This document shows positions 7,746 to 15,175 of a DNA stretch of 64,000 bases, one piece after another. Below the pieces are notes generated by a model. It was not told where the DNA came from and did not search any database. It worked only from the letters and a program-made list of their open reading frames with translations. Location: positions 1 to 64,000 of IMG/VR virus record IMGVR_UViG_3300044647_001247; one strand, written 5' to 3'. This DNA comes from a virus. Position numbers and translations under genes: made by a program. The number at the start of each line of letters is the position of its first letter. Positions within the stretch are counted from its first letter, which is position 1.

Positions 7746-8183
7746 TTATAATGATTGAATTAGAGGAAGTATTTTTAGAGCTTCTTCATAAGAAGTGGCC
7801 CAAATTTTATATCCGTCAATTTCATACTTGACTTTGACTGGTTGAACATTAATTTCTTTATTTCCCCATACAGATTCATCATTAAGAATACACACTGGTA
7901 TCCATACAAAACCTGATTCCACACTTTTTTCAGTGCGTTTAACAATGTTGTTCTTTACAAGAAAATCTAATACACCTTGATTTTCACTGCAATCTTTAAT
8001 AAGTATTTCATTTTCTTCCAAAAGAACATCAGGAAGATTTACAGAAGCAACAGCATAAGGAATACCATCTTCAACATCAATAAGTTCTAAACAAGTTCTA
8101 TCATTAGAATACTTACTTTTGTTAATTAACACTTCTGATACTTTTTTATCAAAAGGACTCGTAATGTAAAATGTTTTTTTCAT
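7746..8183 (-). CDS. Hypothetical protein (145 aa)
   Basis: An ATG at 8183 opens MKKTFYITSPFDKKVSEVL. The start overlaps the end of the PcfJ-like gene by 35 nt, implying coupling. The C-terminus 'VKVKYEIDGYKIWATSYEEALKILPLI' resembles short domains in uncharacterised phage proteins. No catalytic motif seen. Confidence 0.65.
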   Translation of the reverse strand: MKKTFYITSPFDKKVSEVLINKSKYSNDRTCLELIDVEDGIPYAVASVNLPDVLLEENEILIKDCSENQGVLDFLVKNNIVKRTEKSVESGFVWIPVCILNDESVWGNKEINVQPVKVKYEIDGYKIWATSYEEALKILPLIQSL

Positions 8184-9306
8184 TTTTAATAGTTAAAGAT
8201 TTTAAAATTTGGTTTACTTCTTCTATAAAATCATTCAAATAAGGAAATTCTTTTTCTGTATCAAATCTTTCATTTCTAATAGATAAAAATTGACCCGAAA
8301 CTGCTTTATTACCAATTATATTAACTGATAAAGTGGCTCCATGTTTAGAAACATATCTGTTTTCACTATTAGAATTACTAAAATGAAACAATAAACATTC
8401 ACCACTCATCATTTTTTTAACATAATTAGTGTATACACAATGTTTCATTTGTTTACCTTCTTTAAAAACATCTAATTCAGAAGCTAATAACTTAATATTA
8501 TCAGTTTCAAGTTGTTTAAACGGCAATGCATGTTCAACATCAGTAGTGTTAAGAGAATCTAATTCATAAGACATTAATTCATCAGTCATTCTCTTATGTT
8601 CTAAATTCATTCTAGAATCACTCCATCTGTAGTCAATTTTTTGATCTAATGTTATACATTGAGTATACATATCAGATATATGTAGGTCTTGTTTAGTCCA
8701 AGCTTTAGACAAAAAAAAATGATTTATATTTTTGGCTACACTACCAAATGATAAAAATTCATGTTTATATAAATTATTTTTAAGAGCTTCTTTAAAAAAC
8801 TTATGAGATGCATCTTTATATCCATACATACTCAATATTTTTTTTAATAACATTTCTTGGTTAGTAATTTTACCAACTATAACTTTACCCAAAATACTAG
8901 GCACTAAATAACTTATTAAAATTGAGTATGGTTTATTTTCATTAGTTAATTCATTATCTAATTGTTCTAACCAATCAATATTTAAAACTTTAATTATAGT
9001 TTTAATATCATGTGCAATTGAAGATATGTTATGATTAAACCACATTTTCATCCTACCTGATTTATCAACAGTAAAACCATTAACTCTATATTGTTTTTTA
9101 TAATACTTACCATGTTTACCACGATTAATATTATAAGAAATATCACGATAATGTATTGTTCCATCATCGTGTTTGATAATGTCCTTTACAAAAGCCATTT
9201 GACCTTTAATATCTTTATGATAATAAATATTTTTTTTGATATCATCAGGTCTTGATAAAAACTCATTAAAAGTGTTCATGTTATTTTCAGAAATAGTAGT
9301 TATCAT
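8149..9306 (-). CDS. PcfJ-like protein (385 aa)
   Basis: The C-terminal third carries the hallmark of PcfJ-like proteins: 'LDVFKEGKQMKHCVYTNYVKKMMSG' followed by a beta segment 'ATLSVNIIGNKAVSGQFLSIRNE'. The N-terminal part is helical. PcfJ-like proteins occur in conjugative elements and phages, and their biochemical activity is not established. An alternative start is Met10 (9279). A terminator-like hairpin lies just upstream. Confidence 0.7.
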   Translation of the reverse strand: MITTISENNMNTFNEFLSRPDDIKKNIYYHKDIKGQMAFVKDIIKHDDGTIHYRDISYNINRGKHGKYYKKQYRVNGFTVDKSGRMKMWFNHNISSIAHDIKTIIKVLNIDWLEQLDNELTNENKPYSILISYLVPSILGKVIVGKITNQEMLLKKILSMYGYKDASHKFFKEALKNNLYKHEFLSFGSVAKNINHFFLSKAWTKQDLHISDMYTQCITLDQKIDYRWSDSRMNLEHKRMTDELMSYELDSLNTTDVEHALPFKQLETDNIKLLASELDVFKEGKQMKHCVYTNYVKKMMSGECLLFHFSNSNSENRYVSKHGATLSVNIIGNKAVSGQFLSIRNERFDTEKEFPYLNDFIEEVNQILKSLTIKNEKNILHYESF

Positions 9307-9321
9307 AAAAAATGTTTATTT

Positions 9322-9362
9322 AAAATAAAAATAGCCCAGTGTATATAACACACACTGGGCAT
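9322..9362 (-). terminator. Intrinsic terminator upstream of the PcfJ-like gene
   Basis: GCCCAGTGT (9334-9342) and ACACTGGGC (9352-9360) form a 9-bp hairpin. On the minus strand it is followed by TATTTTTATTTT. It likely ends the transcript of the membrane protein at 9442-9993. Confidence 0.7.
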
Positions 9363-9441
9363 TAGGAAAAAAACAGAAAGCAGAAAACATAAAAATTTTT
9401 ATTAGTCACCATCCAAGTCATGCTCTGGTTGTACCAATTCT

Positions 9442-9993
9442 TTATTTGATTTTTCCGTAATTAGGAATTTTCCGTCTATACTTATAAGGAACTATGTATG
9501 CTTTTTGTGACCTATGTCCTTTGTACAAGGATTTTGATTTAGGTACACCACGCATAAAATAATTCTTATTAGTAGTGGGACATTGTCCACGACTACAAGA
9601 ACTGAATAGTATAATTATAACAAATAGAATTATTCCTATATGTATAAATCGTTTATAACCACCAGTAACTTGATAAGTGGGACGTGTGTCAAGAACAAAT
9701 GCAAAAGATAAAATCATTACAGATATAGTTGCTGAAATCATCAGTTTTAAATGATTATCAATAAAATAATAATATATTGCTACAATCATAAATATTGATG
9801 CAAAATATACAAACACTTCAGGCCAATAAATCTTTTTAACTATATGTCTCATTTGTTCTTTCCATTCAGTAATTGTCAAAGAAATAGATTCATAAACAGG
9901 ATGTTTCCATTTTACCACCTTAGTAAGTATTTCAAGGATAATAGCCAATATAAGAGCTAATACCAATACAACACTTTGTAAAAACTTTTTCAT
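9442..9993 (-). CDS. Membrane protein with four transmembrane segments (183 aa)
   Basis: Hydrophobic helices lie at about residues 5-24, 58-75, 80-100 and 115-132. The last ends in a lipobox-like 'FSSC', followed by a basic, Tyr/Lys-rich tail. Topology suggests the inner membrane. It stands as a single gene between gene-free segments with its own terminator. Function not recognised. Confidence 0.65.
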   Translation of the reverse strand: MKKFLQSVVLVLALILAIILEILTKVVKWKHPVYESISLTITEWKEQMRHIVKKIYWPEVFVYFASIFMIVAIYYYFIDNHLKLMISATISVMILSFAFVLDTRPTYQVTGGYKRFIHIGIILFVIIILFSSCSRGQCPTTNKNYFMRGVPKSKSLYKGHRSQKAYIVPYKYRRKIPNYGKIK

Positions 9994-10315
9994 AAATTAA
10001 TATGATTTTAGGTTAGGAAATAAAAAATTGAACGTTCTATTTTATCCAACTACAAACGTTCAGGCTGTCCTCACATGACGCTTTATTAGAGACATCATTG
10101 TCATAACGGTGAGTTAGGAATAAATCTTTTTCAGTTTGGTAGCTGCTAGTGATTAACTATACCCTTTAAAGCCACATTCAGGGTGAACAAGACTCATATA
10201 CATAACTAGTGTATTTCTCATCATCCAGAGTTGGACTATCCATTAGTGAAATGGAACGTAATTTTAGAAAGAGAACCCCTACATCTTTACAGATTTCAGG
10301 GTTCCCTAACCATAA
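9994..10315. other. Gene-free segment with hairpins
   Basis: No ORF of note. TGAACGTT/AACGTTCA (10029-10036 and 10055-10062) and TCCATT/AATGGA (near 10238-10254) form hairpins. A GAACCC/GGGTTC pair near 10272-10305 lies directly after the stop at 10316 and could act as a weak leftward terminator, although its T tract is poor. Confidence 0.4.
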
Positions 10316-11167
10316 TTATTTTTTCACTAGTTTTTCAAACAAAGTTTTTACAAGATCTACAGGACCCGGACCATTTGGGCCAATAACAGCAGCATAACCA
10401 TAGTTGTTATGTTTTTCTATTATTTCTGCACCTATTGGATAACCATATCCATCACTAATTCTATATGGTTGTTTAAACCAAGAAATAAAAAAACTATGTC
10501 TATAAGCACCACTAGTAAATACAGGAGCAAATGTTGTCCATGAAAATCTTTCTTCAGCACTTTTTATCTTTACTTGAAAAACTTCGTAATCAAAAGGAAC
10601 ATTTTCATACATTTCTTTTCCAAAAGTACAAAACCATATCTCTGTTGGTATACCCGCTGTTTCTAAAGCATATGTTGTAAGAATAGCTGTTTTAGCTATT
10701 TTTATAATATCCTCATCTGGTACATTACAACTAACACATATGTTAATTGCTAACTTTACAGTGGGTTTATTACCCTTACTTAAAACAACAAATGACTTAT
10801 CTTCACCAGAAATAGCTCTTGGAACACTCAATCTAACACCTGATTCAACAAAAACATTACGTTTTTTATACGTAAGAGCTTGTTTAAGAACACTTTGATA
10901 TTCTTTTGAAACCATGGTTTTAGAAATATCATTTTTACAAAGAGTTTTACCCTTGTTAGGATTCCATCTCTCTTCAAGAAACTTTTCACGAGTTTCTTCA
11001 TTACCATAGGTAAAATCACATTCACGTTTAGTAATTAGTTGTGTAAACTCACGGTCATTTCTTGTAAATCCTGTATCAATAGGTGTTTCATCTACACTTT
11101 GTGACATAAATTCTTTAAGATTGTCAAATGTCACTATGTATGTATCTTTTTCTATAACAGATTTCAT
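10316..11167 (-). CDS. Probable vWA-like partner of the MoxR-type ATPase (283 aa)
   Basis: The start at 11167 (MKSVIEKDTYIV) follows a terminator; the longer frame to 11242 runs through that hairpin and is rejected. The centre 'KLAINICVSCNVPDEDIIKIAKTAILTTYALETAGIPTEIWFCTFG' has the strand-helix-strand order of a vWA/CobT-like domain, but lacks the canonical DxSxS metal site ('NICVS' instead). The C-terminus contains 'SFFISWFK' and 'IGPNGPGP'. MoxR ATPases are usually paired with vWA proteins, which fits the adjacent gene. Confidence 0.55.
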   Translation of the reverse strand: MKSVIEKDTYIVTFDNLKEFMSQSVDETPIDTGFTRNDREFTQLITKRECDFTYGNEETREKFLEERWNPNKGKTLCKNDISKTMVSKEYQSVLKQALTYKKRNVFVESGVRLSVPRAISGEDKSFVVLSKGNKPTVKLAINICVSCNVPDEDIIKIAKTAILTTYALETAGIPTEIWFCTFGKEMYENVPFDYEVFQVKIKSAEERFSWTTFAPVFTSGAYRHSFFISWFKQPYRISDGYGYPIGAEIIEKHNNYGYAAVIGPNGPGPVDLVKTLFEKLVKK

Positions 11168-11186
11168 AGAAATTAGTTTTTTGGTT

Positions 11187-11234
11187 AGAAAAAAGAAAAG
11201 GTGTACTAATTTGAACATTTCAGTACACCTTTTC
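11187..11234 (-). terminator. Strong intrinsic terminator between the ATPase and its partner
   Basis: GAAAAGGTGTACT (11195-11207) and AGTACACCTTTTC (11222-11234) are perfect complements. On the minus strand the hairpin is followed by TTTTTTCT. It may attenuate rather than separate the two genes. Confidence 0.85.
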
Positions 11235-11241
11235 AATGACA

Positions 11242-12249
11242 TTATTTGAGATCTGCAATAATCTTGTCCTTCAAAGTTTCATCCCAATGCATAGAAACAA
11301 GGGATAAAACATCCTTCTTGGTAAAAGAATTAACTAAAAGAACAGTGGCATCATAGAAACTACGAGTAGAAAACTCTTCATTATCTACGTGCTTTTTCAT
11401 CCAACCTCTCACTCTGTTAAGCCAGTCATAGTGATTTCCAGCAATATGCTTTTCTAATTCCTCGTCATAGTTAATAACTATACGTGACATTTTAAATCTG
11501 TCTAGAAAAGCCTTATCCTGAATCTCACGTCCACTGTAATCTATAGAGCCACTACCAAATGTGTTACCTGCAAGGATGCAATAAAACTCAGGATGTTTAA
11601 CTGCTACAGGTTTTTCCACACGGTTGGGTACACCTAATTGTCCAGAACGATCAAATGCAGCATTTAAAACCACACTGATATTTGGACTCATTGCATCAAA
11701 CTCATCTACAAGAAACACACCACCATTCTCATAAAACTTGAGAAATGTAGATTCTATGTAGCCATTTATGTTAGCAAAGCCTAATAATTCAGACTTACTT
11801 GCTTCCATATTACAAGAAAAGCTTCCAAAAGGAAGATTCATAGCTTTAGCAGCTTGGCTAGCCATAGTGGACTTCCCAGAACCTGTTGGTCCTACAATAA
11901 GAGCTTGTTTGTACAGAGAAAGAAACTTAATCAGCTTGGTAAGCTCTTTATGAGCAGTGGGATCATCAACAGTGGCAATTTTTACGCTGTTTAAGTGAAT
12001 GTCTATACGTTTAGATTCAAGAAAGCTCTCAATGATAGAATCCCGAGTAACTGTGAGATCTGATGTAATCTGTTTTTCAAGAATATCTTTTAACTCTTTC
12101 TTGATTTCGGCAAAACTGTCAAGGCTGGTTTCTACAACAGATGTTTTAATCATCTGCTGGATTTTTTCGTGTCTTAGTTTATAAGACACAATTTCGTTGA
12201 TTTTAGCTGCTACCACTTCTTGTGGAATGCTAATTGAAAATTCACTCAT
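11242..12249 (-). CDS. MoxR/CobS-type AAA+ ATPase (335 aa)
   Basis: Walker A GPTGSGKST is near residue 120, Walker B 'GGVFLVDEFDA' near 172, and the sensor segment 'FYCILAGNTFGSGS' follows. The CobS/MoxR character is seen in 'ASKSELLGFANINGYIEST' (the insertion before helix 2) and 'DRFKMSRIVINYD'. Members remodel metal- or vWA-containing partners; the downstream gene is a candidate partner. The upstream leader holds a large hairpin (12319-12407). Confidence 0.85.
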   Translation of the reverse strand: MSEFSISIPQEVVAAKINEIVSYKLRHEKIQQMIKTSVVETSLDSFAEIKKELKDILEKQITSDLTVTRDSIIESFLESKRIDIHLNSVKIATVDDPTAHKELTKLIKFLSLYKQALIVGPTGSGKSTMASQAAKAMNLPFGSFSCNMEASKSELLGFANINGYIESTFLKFYENGGVFLVDEFDAMSPNISVVLNAAFDRSGQLGVPNRVEKPVAVKHPEFYCILAGNTFGSGSIDYSGREIQDKAFLDRFKMSRIVINYDEELEKHIAGNHYDWLNRVRGWMKKHVDNEEFSTRSFYDATVLLVNSFTKKDVLSLVSMHWDETLKDKIIADLK

Positions 12250-12318
12250 GGTTAGGAGGTTTTTTAATAGTCATTAAATATAAAAAAAGAATAATACAAA
12301 AGGGAAAAACACAACTTT

Positions 12319-12407
12319 CTGACCTGTCGCTAGAGACATGTATAACATAGTATATATAAGAGAGTATATAATATAGTATGTTATACCTATCTCTACAGAT
12401 AGATCAG
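12319..12407 (-). ncRNA. Very long imperfect hairpin in the leader of the ATPase gene
   Basis: GTATAACATA (12340-12349) and TATGTTATAC (12377-12386) pair perfectly. The helix extends outward through AGAGA/TCTCT, CTGT/ACAG and CTGA/TCAG with small internal loops, about 89 nt in all. It lies between the end of the gene at 12474 and the start at 12249, so on the minus strand it is either the 5' leader of the ATPase mRNA or a separate small RNA. Confidence 0.55.
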
Positions 12408-12473
12408 GAATATGGTATGAGAGCCCAGAAACGCTATTAAGCAATCTCCAGACTCTCTTCACCAAAAATGTGT

Positions 12474-12638
12474 TTATAAAATTTGAAATGATATAGGATT
12501 TATGTATTTTCGTAATTCTGAAAGACTGAGAGATTGAAGTAATTTAGGAAACTCTTTGGTGATTCTAGCTTTCCAATTACAATCTGCAGCATTATATGCT
12601 TCTTGAACAAATTTTCTTGATAATTGTAATTTTGACAC
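12474..12638 (-). CDS. Small basic protein, GTG start proposed (54 aa)
   Basis: The longer frame from 12713 would overlap the preceding gene by 47 nt. A GTG at 12638 gives MSKLQLSRKFVQEAYNAADC and then 'WKARITKEFPKLL', a pattern seen in short phage proteins ('F...A...A...WK.....FP'). Function unknown. Confidence 0.5.
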   Translation of the reverse strand: MSKLQLSRKFVQEAYNAADCNWKARITKEFPKLLQSLSLSELRKYINPISFQIL

Positions 12639-12666
12639 AATAGTTTGTTTTAATGTGTTTTTTATT

Positions 12667-13047
12667 TTAAACTTTATTGCAAATTGCTCTATGTAGATTG
12701 GAAATACTCTCAAAAGTGAACATTTGACATCCTACGTGCACTATTTTATTCACTCTATCTATTTTAGCAGTGTAATTAGAATTTAGTTTTACATCATCAT
12801 TATTAGCCCATTCATCACAAAGTGCTATAAATTTTTCTACACTTATATTGTTAACATAAAGTGAGCTAGCTCCAATAAACATACCATCATTAAACCAAAG
12901 ATGAATAAAACCCTTATTATATGAATCTCTACCTGTTTCTGCATATACAGGAACATCTTTACTTCTAGCATAATTAGCTAAAAACTCAAATAATTCTGCA
13001 TTACATGGTGTAACTGAAACGTCTTTAAAAATTGATAAATCTTTCAT
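12667..13047 (-). CDS. Hypothetical protein (126 aa)
   Basis: An ATG at 13047 opens a mixed alpha/beta protein of 126 aa with 'HLWFNDGMFIGASSLYVNN' in the middle. No motif recognised. It lies just downstream of the tmRNA gene and may share its leftward transcript. Confidence 0.65.
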   Translation of the reverse strand: MKDLSIFKDVSVTPCNAELFEFLANYARSKDVPVYAETGRDSYNKGFIHLWFNDGMFIGASSLYVNNISVEKFIALCDEWANNDDVKLNSNYTAKIDRVNKIVHVGCQMFTFESISNLHRAICNKV

Positions 13048-13086
13048 GGTTTGTGTGTTTTTATTGTTATTAATTAGTAAATACTG

Positions 13087-13513
13087 TGGAGCCGAGGGGA
13101 GTCGAACCCCTGTCCAAACAAGTCAATCATAATACCATTTTTACATGCTTAGCTATACTGTACACAGTAGCAAGAGTTTAATCTGTTTAAGCTGCCTCCC
13201 AGACATTAAACTGCTGTAGTCCACACAGTTCACTTATTCTGATTAGTATTGGGGTCATACTGGTGTATAACCTTCCACCACTCTGTTCTATTACGTGCAA
13301 ACAGAGAAGACACGTGTGCTTGTGACCGTTATGAACGCTGGTCAGGCGATGTATTATGCAGCAACTGCTACACGTACATTAGCGAAAGCCATATTGATAA
13401 TGGCTGCGCCTTCAGATTGACGGTTGTCAATTATTGTTTAGGAGTTGTTTGGCTCTCCCAAGCCTTGCATGTGATACTATCATTACCCTTGCTGTCAAAA
13501 CCAATACGGCCCC
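13087..13513 (-). ncRNA. ssrA: Transfer-messenger RNA (tmRNA)
   Basis: The 5' end GGGGCCGTATTGGTTTTGAC and the 3' end with T arm GTTCGACTCCCCTCGGCTCCA are diagnostic; the acceptor GGGGCCG/CGGCTCC pairs over 7 bp with one G-U. Inside is a tag frame ending TAA at 13354-13356. The codons at 13357-13383 read ANVRVAVAA, similar in plan to the ANDENYALAA-type degron. CCA is not encoded. tmRNA rescues stalled ribosomes with SmpB; no smpB is seen in the window, so host SmpB would be needed. Confidence 0.93.
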
Positions 13514-13536
13514 ATAATGTTAAAAATGTGTTAATG

Positions 13537-13770
13537 CTATATACGTCTATCATCTTTTTTTTGATGTTCTCTAGTGCACCATCTAAGGACTTGAATTGAT
13601 TCACCACAAAGTGTCATCTCCCTACCATCGTATACAATTTCTTTTTCATCCATCCCAAAGAATATCATATCTCTAATGGCACCTAGTTTACTGAAATCAT
13701 CCTCTGTTTCAGCTATAAGTTTATATCCTACACGCTTTTCATCATCGTTGTAAATGAATTCTATTTTCAT
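13537..13770 (-). CDS. Hypothetical protein (77 aa)
   Basis: The start at 13770 gives MKIEFIYNDDEKRVGYKLIA; the longer frame to 13839 adds a hydrophobic stretch in a gene-free leader and is not preferred. It is small, acidic and beta-rich with 'FFGMDEKEIVYDGRE'. It lies immediately upstream of the tmRNA gene on the same strand. Confidence 0.6.
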   Translation of the reverse strand: MKIEFIYNDDEKRVGYKLIAETEDDFSKLGAIRDMIFFGMDEKEIVYDGREMTLCGESIQVLRWCTREHQKKDDRRI

Positions 13771-13839
13771 AATTGATTGATTTTTAATTGTTTGTGTATA
13801 TTGTTTGAAGAAAATAATTAAATAAATTCCCCTTTGCAC

Positions 13840-13928
13840 AACAGATGTAATAGTAAATAATTATATCTTTCAGTATCTACCTCGTAAGGCGTTCAGATAA
13901 ATTATTATGATCAACTATTACATCTGTT
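13840..13928 (-). ncRNA. Candidate structured RNA element C, 15-bp perfect closing stem
   Basis: AACAGATGTAATAGT (13840-13854) and ACTATTACATCTGTT (13914-13928) are perfect complements. Inside, a second helix (AATAATT/AATTATT and TATCT/AGATA) and a CCT-TACG-AGG hairpin continue the fold. There is no ORF. It is the first of a closely spaced series reaching 14716. Confidence 0.6.
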
Positions 13929-14164
13929 TTCTCACCTCTTGAGAGCTGATTAATTAGTGGCTTTTTTACTAGGTAGTATCCACCAAGGTTGGTTACACAT
14001 TTAAGGCTAATGTTTCACCGTTACCTGTTGATTAATCAGGTCTGCTTACACACACATCTTATGAAGTAACCTCTCATCACCTTAAAGGCTCAAGGTACAA
14101 GTTAACTCCTGTTTAATACTTTCGCTAAGAAATGTGTCCACGTGAGAATGTGCATTGGAAAATA
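13929..14164. other. Gene-free spacer with weaker inverted repeats
   Basis: No ORF. CTGATTAAT/ATTAATCAG (about 13951 and 14030), ACCAA/TTGGT (near 13991) and ACCTG/CAGGT (near 14024-14042) give possible helices but no clear closing stem. Its placement between elements C and D suggests a further, less regular member. Confidence 0.35.
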
Positions 14165-14263
14165 ATGTATGCTCTCAACCTTCCCAACTTTCTTACCCTT
14201 TCAAGAAAATGACTCTTAAAAATTAGAGGTATGGTAATAGGATTTCTACCAGAGAGCATACAT
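14165..14263 (-). ncRNA. Candidate structured RNA element D, 12-bp perfect closing stem
   Basis: ATGTATGCTCTC (14165-14176) and GAGAGCATACAT (14252-14263) pair perfectly. Three internal hairpins are visible on the minus strand: GGTA/TACC, CTCT/AGAG and TTTCTT/AAGAAA, giving a cloverleaf-like multiloop. It lies 3 nt from the tRNA-like element 14267-14405. Confidence 0.6.
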
Positions 14264-14266
14264 ATT

Positions 14267-14405
14267 TGGTCCCATAAGCAGGAATCGAACCTACACACAT
14301 ACATATGTTCCAGAAGGAGAACATATAATGTAAAAACCCCTAAACCCGACTGTTTAGTGTTTTCTTAATAGAACTGTCGCTCTATTAGTGATGCCAATCT
14401 ACGGG
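14267..14405 (-). tRNA. tRNA-like element with encoded CCA (noncanonical, 139 nt)
   Basis: On the minus strand it begins CCCGTAG and ends TTATGGG-A-CCA, a 7-bp acceptor with two wobbles. A perfect T arm (GTAGG-TTCGATT-CCTGC) precedes it. Between these lie a TAATAGA/TCTATTA hairpin, a CTAAA/TTTAG hairpin with an 8-nt loop, and a long hairpin around TATGTTC/GAACATA. No normal D or anticodon arm can be assigned. It could be a diverged class II tRNA, a tRNA relic, or a tRNA-like RNA made for aminoacylation or processing. Confidence 0.5.
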
Positions 14406-14441
14406 AATTATATAACAAAAGAGCCCTGTTCCCTCTGCGTT

Positions 14442-14557
14442 CAGTTGTAATAGCAAGCCAATAACACAAAAATGTTATCTGTTTGCTGCAAGACTTTGTT
14501 CACGTATATAAAATACGTAGCTGTTTAGGCATTCTCTTTATCTCACTATTACAACTG
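14442..14557 (-). ncRNA. Candidate structured RNA element E, 12-bp perfect closing stem
   Basis: CAGTTGTAATAG (14442-14453) and CTATTACAACTG (14546-14557) pair perfectly. Internal perfect hairpins are ACGTAT/ATACGT and ATAACA/TGTTAT. The closing sequence resembles that of element C (shared TGTAATAG), hinting at common origin or a common ligand. There is no ORF. Confidence 0.6.
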
Positions 14558-14590
14558 CCTGTCCTTGGGAAACAGGAATGACGCATTAGA

Positions 14591-14716
14591 ATTGTATGTC
14601 CACCCTACATATTTGCATCACAAGAACATAAAAGCTCTATTTGGCCAAGCAAAACTGCCTGTTCTCTACAAATATGCATCACGGATGCATTAAGACACTA
14701 CACGGTCACATACAAT
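14591..14716 (-). ncRNA. Candidate structured RNA element F, 9-bp closing stem
   Basis: ATTGTATGT (14591-14599) and ACATACAAT (14708-14716) pair. Inside, on the minus strand, ATGCAT-CCGTG-ATGCAT forms a perfect hairpin, and CATATTTG/CAAATATG with AGAACA/TGTTCT form a longer helix. There is no ORF. Confidence 0.5.
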
Positions 14717-14751
14717 ATATTAAAAGAATGGTTTTGGTGAATTGGAAAGAA

Positions 14752-14789
14752 ATGGTGAACCAGACTCATTCAAGAGCCCAGTTCACCAT
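14752..14789 (-). terminator. Hairpin after the gene at 14801
   Basis: ATGGTGAAC (14752-14760) and GTTCACCAT (14781-14789) form a 9-bp stem directly after the stop of the leftward gene. The following T tract (TTTCTTTCC) is moderate. Confidence 0.5.
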
Positions 14790-14800
14790 AATGCGTTTAG

Positions 14801-15055
14801 TTAGACAGCTATAGTACGAACCCATAACTTATCATCAAACTCCTCAACATACTTGTCAAGAGATTGGGTCAGTATAGCACATCCTACTTCAAAATTGTCT
14901 TTGGCTTGCTTTCCATATATGATATAGAAAGCTTCATAAAGCCATTTCCAACCACGCTTTTGTTTAGCCTGGATAGGAAAATACCTACGTGTACCACGAG
15001 GACTGTCTTTAACTACTGATTGAGCCATTAAAGGCTGTAAGTAATCTAAATTCAT
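14801..15055 (-). CDS. Hypothetical protein (84 aa)
   Basis: An ATG at 15055 opens MNLDYLQPLMAQSVVKDS. The basic middle 'KQKRGWKWLYEAFYIIYGKQAKDNF' is amphipathic. No family recognised. It is separated from the gene upstream by a strong terminator, so it probably has its own promoter near 15060-15140. Confidence 0.6.
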   Translation of the reverse strand: MNLDYLQPLMAQSVVKDSPRGTRRYFPIQAKQKRGWKWLYEAFYIIYGKQAKDNFEVGCAILTQSLDKYVEEFDDKLWVRTIAV

Positions 15056-15146
15056 AACAATTTGTTTAGCTGTATACAGCCATTTTGGTGACCTTACTCC
15101 CAGAAAGTTCTGGTTTCAACGCACTAGCCTTAACACCTGCTAGTAA

Positions 15147-15175
15147 AAAAAGAAAAGAGCCCTGTTACAGGCTCT
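15147..15175 (-). terminator. Intrinsic terminator overlapping a stop codon
   Basis: AGAGCC (15156-15161) and GGCTCT (15170-15175) form the stem; on the minus strand TTTTCTTTTTTT follows. The TAA of the gene 15165-15665 lies inside the hairpin loop. Confidence 0.8.

Noticed and set aside
10316-11242. Longer form of the vWA-like protein beginning at 11242
   Set aside because: The extra 25 residues would be coded across a strong terminator and overlap the previous stop; ATG at 11167 is better.
12319-12407. Retron-type msr/msd
   Set aside because: No reverse transcriptase gene in the window.
12274-12465. 63-aa leftward ORF
   Set aside because: It runs through the long hairpin of the leader and has no coding character.
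13249-13599. Rightward 116-aa ORF
   Set aside because: It is antisense to the tmRNA gene and lacks protein-like character.
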